From NCBI GenBank assembly GCA_031406795.1, contig JANOHV010000148.1, forward strand, positions 1 through 6,048: a stretch of 6,048 nucleotides of DNA, given 5' to 3'. The stretch comes from DATDCY01 sp031406795 [NCBI: Candidatus Rokuibacteriota bacterium] (GTDB lineage Bacteria > JAUVQV01). This document shows, piece by piece, positions 1-5,381 of this stretch; position 1 is the stretch's first letter, and every line of letters begins with the position of its first letter. The position numbers were made by a program, and so were the translations under genes. The notes under the pieces are model-generated. The model ran no database searches and was not told the origin of the DNA. It was given only the letters and a program-made list of their open reading frames with translations.

Positions 1-158
1 GGTCGCACCTCAGGTGCGCTCTCCTCGACGGTTCCCAGCCAGACCATCCGCAGATCGAAAACAAAAATCATGATGTCGCAGATCTCCTGATAGATATCCC
101 GGAGATCCGTGATGAGGATCAGGGTGTTGGATGCCGTGTTCAGGGCGGCGAGCTCGCG
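1..158 (-). other. Beginning of a GAF domain in the sensor protein
   Basis: After the linker that follows PAS9, the protein changes character at about residue 1150: ALNTASNTLILITDLRDIY, then a hydrophobic stretch with VWLG. This is the usual opening of a GAF domain that follows PAS arrays in sensor kinases: an N-terminal helix, then the first strand with V-W-L-G. Only about 50 residues are visible, so the ligand pocket cannot be judged. Confidence 0.7.
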
Positions 159-3100
159 ACTGTAGCGTTCGAGGGCGGCCTCGTTTCTCTTGCGTTCGGA
201 GATGTCTCTGACGACATGGATCAGGCCGACAACCTGGCTGTTGCTGTCCATGCGCGGTATGGCCCGGATTTCGAGATATCGGCCCAGGTGCGGTTCGAAG
301 ATTTCGTTCACGGAGGGCTTTCCCGTCACGAGACTCGCGCAGCTCGGGCAGCCTGCGGGTGGGCACTCCGTGCCGTGGAAATATTCGAAGCATTTGATGC
401 TCTTCACCTCAAGGAAAGGCAGCCCGAGGATCTTCTCCGCGGCCTTGTTGGCGCGGATGATGTTGAAATCCGCGTCGTGGACGGTCACCATGTCGGTGAG
501 GGTGTCGAAGGTCTCCTTCCAATCATGCGATATCCGGAAGAGCTCTTCCTGGAGTTTCTTGCGTTCGGTGACGTCGCGGAAGATGACTTGGGCCGAGACG
601 ATCTTCCCGTCGACCCGGCGCACGCTGGCGCTGCCTTCGACATCGACGATCCTCCCGTTCCTGGCGACGAACTTCGCCTCGATAAAATCGAGCCTCACTC
701 CGGACAGGACTTTCGCAAACTGAGCCTTACAGGATTTCTGGCAGCTCGGATGAATTATGTCGAACATAAGAAGCGAGCGCAGGTCGCTTTCGCCGTAGCC
801 CAGGGTCCTGCGCCAGGCGGCGTTGACGAAAAGGAAACGTCCGTCCGGCGCCACGCTCTGGATCATGTCGTTGGCATTGTCGAAGATATTCCGGTAACGA
901 TCCTCGCTTGCCGCGATATCCTCTTCAGCGAGCTTCCGTGACGTAAGATCCTGAATGGTCTCGATGGATGCGACGACCTTGCCGGCGTTGTCGCGAATGG
1001 GAGCGGCATCGAACACGATATAGCGGTTTTTGCCGTTCAGATGAGCGATCCATCGCTCGGCATGCAGCCCTTCCGGCACCAGCACGGAGCGTGAGGAAAT
1101 GGGATAGAGTCGGGAGAGTTTCTCCGGGTTTCGGTCGAGCACCAGGTCGGCGAGGACCGGACGCGTTTCCTGGTAGAACGCTTTCCCCGGGTGAGCGGAG
1201 CCGATCATCTCCGGTGCAGGCACACCGGTCAGCTCCTCGCAGGCTCTGTTCCAGAGAACGACCTCGTGGCGGTCGTTGATGACGAAGGTGGCGACGCTGG
1301 AGCCCTGGATCAGCTGCTCCGTGAACGCCTTCTGATCCAGGATGGCATTCTCGGCCCGTTTCCGCGTACTGATGTCGCGTACGACACTGACAATGCCGAG
1401 CGTGTCGCCCTCATTGTTCAGGAGTGGCCTCAGGAGGTGCTCGGCCGGGAAAATCTTCCCATTCTTTCGTTGCATCGGGAATTCGAATTCGGCATGCCCC
1501 TTATCGGCGATCTCCGATACCACCTTCCCGCGGAACGCAGCGTACCTTTCGTCGTTTATAAAGAGCAGCCGCGTGTCCCGGCCGATCAATTCCTCGCGCG
1601 AGTAACCGAAGATCCTCTCTGTCGCCAGGTTGCAGTCCAGGATTTTCCGCGTCTTGAGGTCCGCGACGAGAACTGATTCGTCCAGACTGGCAAGCGTGTT
1701 TTCGTACAACAGGCGGGATCTGCGCAATTCCGCTTCCGTTCTCTTGCGCTCCGAGATATCCCGAACGATGCTGTAGAGCACTTTCCGGCCTTCGTGGTCG
1801 ACAACGACGGAATTGATCTCCACCGGCATGATGGTGCCGTCTCTTCTGATATGCGCGGACTCAAAGACGGCCTTGCCGTGCTGGCGAATCTCCTCGATCC
1901 GTTCCGGCACCCTGGCCGCGAATTCCGGCGAATCGAGCTCAGACACGTTTCGTGACAGCAGCTCTTCCTTCGAATAGCCGAGGCGCTCGTGAGCCACCGT
2001 ATTTACATCGAGGAAACACCCGTGCATGTCCAGGATGAAGATGGCGTCATTCGCGGCTTCAAAGAGCGTGCGAAATTTCTTTTCGGAGGCCAGCAGCACA
2101 TCTGCGATCTTCTTCTTCCCGGTGATGTCCTGTCCTGTCCCGATCGCGCCGATCGGCTGCCCCGCCACGTCCAGGAGCGGCTCGACGGAGCCCCTCACCC
2201 AACGCTCGGCACCATCGGGCCGGATGATACGGAACTCCAGGTTCTCCAGTCGCTTTCCCGCCGCCGTGACCCTGATCCAACCCGCTATCGCCTTGCGATC
2301 CTGTGGGTGTATCAGGTGCAGGTAGGATTCCATCGTCGGCACAAATGTCGCCGGAGACGTGCCGTAGATGCGGTGCATCTCCTCGGACCAGGAAACGCCG
2401 CCCGTCGCGAAATTCGCCTCCCAACTCCCGATCTGTGCGATGCGCTGCGCTTCCGAGAGCATGTGCTCCTTGCGACGCAGGGCTTCCTCGACCTGGCGTC
2501 GCGCAGTGATATCCCGGGCGATCCCCGTAGTCCCGATGACGCTGCCCTGTTCATCGATGATCGGCGTCTTGATCGTTTCGATCCAGGAGGTTTTCCCCTC
2601 TTTGTCCGCAAGCGGTTCTTCGACGACCTTGCGCGTGCGGGAGCGCATCACGTCCGCGTCGTCTGCGCGGTACCTTTCGGCGAGCTCCCGTGGCCAGATG
2701 TCCAGATCGGTCTTGCCGACCAGATCGGCGGGGGAATGACCGCAGGCCCTGCCGAAAGGTTCGTTCACGGCCAGGATCCGGCTCTGATCGTCCTTGAGCC
2801 AGGCGATGTCGGGGATGTTGTCGAGAATCGCCCTTTGCTGGAGCGCCAGGTCGTGCAGGCCCCTCTCGACCCGCTCCTGCTGGGTGATGTCCGACATGAT
2901 GTGGACGGCCCCGATGAATTCGCCGTCATCGGCAAAAAGCGGATCCGCCGAGATTTTGTAGGTCAGCGATCCCGAGGTTAACGTGGTGACCGCCCGCTTG
3001 TGGGTGGTCATCACCTCCTTGATCGGGCAACCCGCGGCCGGGACCAGGGAGTCATACACCACCTCCTCGCAATGATGGCCGATGATGTCCTGGTAGCTTT

Positions 3101-3605
3101 TCTTCGCGAGGACCGTCAAGGCCTTGTTGCACCGGACAATCCTGCCGTTGCGGTCGATCCAGGCGATGCAGTCGTTCATGGCGTCGAACGCTTTGCGCCA
3201 TTCGCGCGCAGCCGTATGGAAACTCTGCTCCAGGCGTTTGCGTTCCGTGACATCGTGTGCCAGCACCAGCTTGGCCCGAGTCCCGGCAAAGGTTATCGTG
3301 TGCGTGATGATCTCGACATCGATGATGGTCCCGTCCTTCTTCCGGTGTTTCCAGGTCCCGGCCGCACCGTAGCCCTCGAGCTTCCGCGCTGTCCGTGCCA
3401 GCAGCGACGGAACCTCCTCCGGCGGTCGGATCTCCTTGATCGTCATGGCGAGGAATTCGCCGCGGGAATAGCCGTAATGGTGGACGGCGGCATCGTTGAC
3501 TGCCAGGAAGGCCAGGGTCTCGAGATCGTAAACCCACATCGGCAGGGGATTGTTCTCAAACATCTCCCGCGGGGGGATGCCGGACGCGCTTGCCTGACGG
3601 GTCAT
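1..3605 (-). CDS. Multi-PAS sensor protein (nine PAS domains plus start of a GAF domain), probable histidine kinase, 3' end outside window
   Basis: My own translation of the minus strand from the ATG at 3605-3603 runs 1,201 codons to base 1 without a stop. Nine PAS domains follow one another, each closing with a D-[IVL]-[TS] motif that leads into a charged signalling linker. The closing Asp residues are D118, D239, D365, D493, D616, D744, D886, D1011 and D1134. Approximate domains are 14-122, 130-243, 252-370, 380-497, 508-620, 632-748, 755-890, 903-1015 and 1024-1138. PAS4 is of the PAS_3 type (AQRIAQIGSWE near its start). PAS7 is the longest. PAS2 and PAS9 carry cysteine motifs. From about residue 1150 a GAF domain begins (ALNTASNTL...DIYQEICDI). 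I see no signal peptide or membrane segment, so the protein should be cytoplasmic. No LOV-type flavin cysteine motif was seen. Known proteins of this build usually end in HisKA and HATPase domains; that is inference here, and a GGDEF or other output is possible. The lone receiver just upstream supports a kinase. The start is fixed by a strong ribosome binding site. Confidence 0.93.
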   Translation of the reverse strand, partial: MTRQASASGIPPREMFENNPLPMWVYDLETLAFLAVNDAAVHHYGYSRGEFLAMTIKEIRPPEEVPSLLARTARKLEGYGAAGTWKHRKKDGTIIDVEIITHTITFAGTRAKLVLAHDVTERKRLEQSFHTAAREWRKAFDAMNDCIAWIDRNGRIVRCNKALTVLAKKSYQDIIGHHCEEVVYDSLVPAAGCPIKEVMTTHKRAVTTLTSGSLTYKISADPLFADDGEFIGAVHIMSDITQQERVERGLHDLALQQRAILDNIPDIAWLKDDQSRILAVNEPFGRACGHSPADLVGKTDLDIWPRELAERYRADDADVMRSRTRKVVEEPLADKEGKTSWIETIKTPIIDEQGSVIGTTGIARDITARRQVEEALRRKEHMLSEAQRIAQIGSWEANFATGGVSWSEEMHRIYGTSPATFVPTMESYLHLIHPQDRKAIAGWIRVTAAGKRLENLEFRIIRPDGAERWVRGSVEPLLDVAGQPIGAIGTGQDITGKKKIADVLLASEKKFRTLFEAANDAIFILDMHGCFLDVNTVAHERLGYSKEELLSRNVSELDSPEFAARVPERIEEIRQHGKAVFESAHIRRDGTIMPVEINSVVVDHEGRKVLYSIVRDISERKRTEAELRRSRLLYENTLASLDESVLVADLKTRKILDCNLATERIFGYSREELIGRDTRLLFINDERYAAFRGKVVSEIADKGHAEFEFPMQRKNGKIFPAEHLLRPLLNNEGDTLGIVSVVRDISTRKRAENAILDQKAFTEQLIQGSSVATFVINDRHEVVLWNRACEELTGVPAPEMIGSAHPGKAFYQETRPVLADLVLDRNPEKLSRLYPISSRSVLVPEGLHAERWIAHLNGKNRYIVFDAAPIRDNAGKVVASIETIQDLTSRKLAEEDIAASEDRYRNIFDNANDMIQSVAPDGRFLFVNAAWRRTLGYGESDLRSLLMFDIIHPSCQKSCKAQFAKVLSGVRLDFIEAKFVARNGRIVDVEGSASVRRVDGKIVSAQVIFRDVTERKKLQEELFRISHDWKETFDTLTDMVTVHDADFNIIRANKAAEKILGLPFLEVKSIKCFEYFHGTECPPAGCPSCASLVTGKPSVNEIFEPHLGRYLEIRAIPRMDSNSQVVGLIHVVRDISERKRNEAALERYSRELAALNTASNTLILITDLRDIYQEICDIMIFVFDLRMVWLGTVEESAPEVR
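339..392 (-). other. Cysteine cluster in PAS9 (C1072, C1081, C1086, C1089)
   Basis: Within PAS9 the protein reads KCFEYFHGTECPPAGCPSC (residues 1071-1089), giving Cys spacing C-x8-C-x4-C-x2-C. A C...HGT...PP..CP pattern is familiar from a PAS subfamily common in sulfate- and metal-reducing bacteria, so C1072 and C1086 are the expected pair. C1081 and C1089 look like additions. Four closely spaced cysteines plus H1077 could bind a metal or form redox disulfides; this is inference. Confidence 0.6.
3027..3071 (-). other. Two-cysteine motif in PAS2 (C179, C193)
   Basis: PAS2 reads GHHCEEVVYDSLVPAAGCP around residues 176-194. It aligns with the cysteine segment of PAS9: first Cys, a short aromatic/hydrophobic stretch, then G-C-P before the next helix. 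It keeps only the two subfamily cysteines and lacks the HGT triplet and the two extra cysteines of PAS9. The two domains are probably relatives, one of them diverged. Confidence 0.55.
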
Positions 3606-3613
3606 GGTCCCTG

Positions 3614-3620
3614 CCTCCTT
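3614..3620 (-). promoter_or_regulatory. Ribosome binding site of the multi-PAS sensor gene
   Basis: The minus strand reads AAGGAGG, then 8 bases (CAGGGACC), then ATG. This is a near-perfect Shine-Dalgarno sequence at good spacing. It fixes the start at 3605, and PAS1 begins within about 15 residues of it. Confidence 0.9.
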
Positions 3621-3630
3621 CCTGACCGAT

Positions 3631-3659
3631 AGTATAGTGTTTCGAAAGCTGCAGGTGGA
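3631..3659 (-). promoter_or_regulatory. Weak possible promoter for the multi-PAS sensor gene
   Basis: In the 117-base gap between the receiver and the sensor, the minus strand has TATACT (3636-3631), five of six matches to the -10 consensus. The hexamer 17 bases upstream (TCCACC, 3659-3654) is a poor -35, and there is no TG extension. If used, the leader would be only about 19 bases and would start just before the ribosome binding site. The sensor may equally be read from the receiver promoter or by an activator-dependent polymerase. Confidence 0.3.
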
Positions 3660-3722
3660 TATTCGGAACGCCGGGGGGACGCTCGTGGCCTGCTCGCCCG
3701 GTACCCCGCGAGGGGGCCGCGA

Positions 3723-4085
3723 TCAGGGCAGCAGTTTCTGGACACTCCTCAGGAGAAAGGACAGGGGATTGGATTTCTCGACATAGTCGTCGGCGCCGAC
3801 CTCGAAGCCGACGATGCGGTCGGACTGGGAGTCCCTGGCCGTCACCATGACGATCTTGATGTCCTTGGTCCTGGGGTTGCCCTTGAGTTTCCGGCAGATC
3901 GTCCGGCCGTCCAGCAGGGGCATCATGAGATCCAGCAGGAGCAGGTCGGGATGCTCCACCGTGGCGGCGATGAGCGCGTCCACCCCGTCGTAGGCGTGCG
4001 AGTACTCGTACTGGTCACCCAGGCAGTCCATGTAGACCTGGTGCGCCAGGTGGCTGTCGTCGGCGATGAGCAGCTTCTTCTTCAC
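3723..4085 (-). CDS. Single-domain CheY-like response regulator
   Basis: This is a 120-residue receiver domain with no output domain, the usual size for CheY/DivK-type proteins. The acidic pocket is D9-D10 (IADD), the phosphoacceptor is D52 in LLLLDLMMP, the switch Thr is T82 (MVTA) and the conserved Lys is K104 (DDYVEK). All five key residues for phosphorylation are present. The Lys is followed by Ser-Asn instead of the usual cis-Pro-Phe. Translation starts at GTG (4085-4083), with GGAG 5 bases upstream; the receiver core begins at once (KKKLLIADD), so this start fits despite an open frame further upstream. A sigma70-like promoter lies about 70 bases upstream. The multi-PAS sensor gene follows after 117 bases and is the probable kinase partner. 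With no DNA-binding domain, it should act by protein contact, as a phosphorelay intermediate, or as a phosphate sink. Family assignment is firm; partner and role are inferred. Confidence 0.95.
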   Translation of the reverse strand: MKKKLLIADDSHLAHQVYMDCLGDQYEYSHAYDGVDALIAATVEHPDLLLLDLMMPLLDGRTICRKLKGNPRTKDIKIVMVTARDSQSDRIVGFEVGADDYVEKSNPLSFLLRSVQKLLP

Positions 4086-4090
4086 GAGGT

Positions 4091-4094
4091 CTCC
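4091..4094 (-). promoter_or_regulatory. Ribosome binding site supporting the GTG start of the response regulator
   Basis: The minus strand reads GGAG, then ACCTC, then GTG. The match is short but well placed. Since the reading frame stays open upstream of the GTG, this site and the receiver alignment decide the start. Confidence 0.6.
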
Positions 4095-4153
4095 GTCCTG
4101 CGACTTCGGACGCCCAACAAGATCTCCACGATTCGGCTTCGGATACGGGACCG

Positions 4154-4182
4154 ATTGTCCGACGCGGACGAAGGGTTGTCAA
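4154..4182 (-). promoter_or_regulatory. Sigma70-like promoter upstream of the response regulator
   Basis: The minus strand carries a perfect -35 hexamer TTGACA (4182-4177), a 17-base spacer and GACAAT (4159-4154), four of six matches to TATAAT including the key A2 and T6. Transcription would begin near 4147, giving a leader of about 60 bases before the GTG at 4085. It lies in the gap after the permease stop codon, so the receiver can be expressed independently of the transporter operon. Confidence 0.6.
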
Positions 4183-4205
4183 TGCCTGCTCCTTTTCAGC
4201 AGCCG

Positions 4206-5372
4206 TCACGACGTGCGCAGGGCGTCGACGATGGCGAGGCGCGAGGCGCGTAGCGCCGGCAGCGCCCCGCCCGCCAGCCCCATCCCCAGCGCGAAGGCGA
4301 GAGACTTGGCGGCGATCGCGGTGGTGAGTTCGAAGCGGAAGGCCAGTTCCGAGAAAGTCTGCCAGTTCATCGTGGAGACGGTGGCGAACTGGAGAAACGC
4401 GGCGCCCAACAGGCCGCAGACGCCGCCGAGCAGTCCGAGAAAGGCCGACTCGAGCAGAAACGCGGCGAGGATGCTCCCGCGCTGGAACCCGAGCGCGCGC
4501 AGGGTCCCGATCTCCGGCACCCGGTTGGCGACGGCCGCGTACATGGTGATCATCGCGCCGATGACCGCGCCGAAGGAGAAGATCGCCGCCAGCACCGAGC
4601 CGAAGACCCGCAGGAACGTGGCCATCGCCTCGGATTGGTCGGCGTAGAAGCGCCGCTCGCGCTTGGCCTCGAGCGCGAGCCGGGGGTCGCCCTCGAGGCG
4701 CTTCTTCAACCCCGCGAATTGCGCGGGGTCCCGCAGGCGCAGCAGAACGGAGGAGTAGATCGACCGGTTGAACGCCTGCATCAACTGGTCGACGTCCCCC
4801 CAGATCTCCGAGTCGAATCCCGTTCCCCCCGCGTCGAAGACCCCGACCACGGCCCACTCCCGCTGGGCGAAGCGCAGGCGCTCCCCGACGCCGGCGCCGC
4901 GGAAGCGTCGCGCGATGCTCGACCCGGCGGCGATTTCGGCGCTGCCGGGCCTCGGCAGGCGGCCGGCCGTGATGCGCACCTGCGGCCGCAGCGCCAGGCT
5001 CGCCGGGCCGATCCCGCGGATGGTGACGTTCGCCGGGCGCTCCCCGCGCCGCTGCACCAGGCTGATCAGCACCATGAGCTCCTTGGCGACGAGCCGCTCG
5101 CCCCCGGCGCCGACGGCGACTTCGGGCTGGCTCTCGACGATCGCCGCGGCCTCGCGCGCGACCGAGCTCTGGACCTCGGTCTGCGAGGACTTCCTGATCA
5201 GCACCGCGTTGTCGTACGACCCGGTCTCGACGAGCGTGGCCCGCAGCCCGGCCGCGAGCATCTGCATGGCGGCGAACACGAAGACGACCATCGCCATCCC
5301 GGCGGCGGTCAGGACGGTGGTCAGCCGCCGTGTCCAGAGGTTGCGCAGCGAGTACGAGTACGGAATCGCCAT
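4206..5372 (-). CDS. ABC transporter permease, FtsX/MacB-like (second of a tandem pair)
   Basis: This complete 388-residue inner-membrane permease has the MacB/LolC-type plan. TM1 is at about 17-43. A large extracytoplasmic domain (about 44-250) follows, with the MacB_PCD pattern of short strands such as VTIRGIGP and the closing WAVVGVFDAGGTGFDSEIW. Three more helices lie at about 255-282, 302-330 and 350-373. The cytoplasmic segment between TM2 and TM3 reads NRVPEIGTLRALGF (283-296), the FtsX-family signature that contacts the ATPase. The tail PALRASRLAIVDALR is also typical. Such proteins do not form a classical pore; they couple ATP hydrolysis to periplasmic movements that extrude lipoproteins, peptides or drugs. 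The substrate cannot be told. The ATG at 5372-5370 lies 9 bases after the upstream permease stop codon with only a weak AGG ahead of it, so translation is probably coupled. The exact MacB, LolCE or DevC-like subfamily is unresolved. Confidence 0.93.
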   Translation of the reverse strand: MAIPYSYSLRNLWTRRLTTVLTAAGMAMVVFVFAAMQMLAAGLRATLVETGSYDNAVLIRKSSQTEVQSSVAREAAAIVESQPEVAVGAGGERLVAKELMVLISLVQRRGERPANVTIRGIGPASLALRPQVRITAGRLPRPGSAEIAAGSSIARRFRGAGVGERLRFAQREWAVVGVFDAGGTGFDSEIWGDVDQLMQAFNRSIYSSVLLRLRDPAQFAGLKKRLEGDPRLALEAKRERRFYADQSEAMATFLRVFGSVLAAIFSFGAVIGAMITMYAAVANRVPEIGTLRALGFQRGSILAAFLLESAFLGLLGGVCGLLGAAFLQFATVSTMNWQTFSELAFRFELTTAIAAKSLAFALGMGLAGGALPALRASRLAIVDALRTS

Positions 5373-5381
5373 CGCTGCCTG

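Larger units (their letters stand above)
189..3254 (-). repeat. Dispersed 18-base repeat encoding the D-[IV]-[TS]-E-R-K end of four PAS domains
   Basis: Four near-identical in-frame 18-mers lie on the plus strand at 189-206 (cttgcgttcggagatgtc), 558-575 (cttgcgttcggtgacgtc), 1743-1760 (cttgcgctccgagatatc) and 3237-3254 (tttgcgttccgtgacatc). They encode the PAS-closing motif and the start of the linker in PAS9, PAS8, PAS5 and PAS1. The first two differ at only two bases. Codon-level similarity is partly forced by the conserved protein motif. The span given covers all four copies, not a continuous repeat. Confidence 0.55.

Noticed and set aside
10-393. Minus-strand 127-codon open frame near the left edge
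   Set aside because: It is an out-of-frame shadow of the PAS9-GAF coding region.
1989-2981. Plus-strand open frame of 330 codons, with others at 216-941 and 3000-3632
   Set aside because: They lie antisense to the continuous PAS-array frame, have Arg-, Asp- and Pro-rich low-complexity translations with no recognisable domain, and are explained by the GC-rich codon pattern of the minus-strand gene.
3687-3718. GC-rich hairpin (CCCC-GCGA-GGGG with outer GGCC) just after the receiver stop codon, as an intrinsic terminator
   Set aside because: The stem is short, the outer and inner arms partly compete for the same bases, and no T-run follows in the direction of transcription.
4015-4182. Possible TTG-started small gene at 4182 with an AAAAGGAG-like site upstream
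   Set aside because: It overlaps the receiver gene, its Arg-rich translation matches nothing known to me, and its TTG is part of the better-supported -35 hexamer.
4186-4203. Small inverted repeat CTGCT/AGCAG after the second permease stop codon, as a terminator
   Set aside because: The stem is only five base pairs and no T-run follows.
4015-4857. Minus-strand open frame of 280 codons overlapping the second permease and the receiver
   Set aside because: It is an out-of-frame, Arg/Gly-rich shadow of two genes with clear families, and has no domain of its own.
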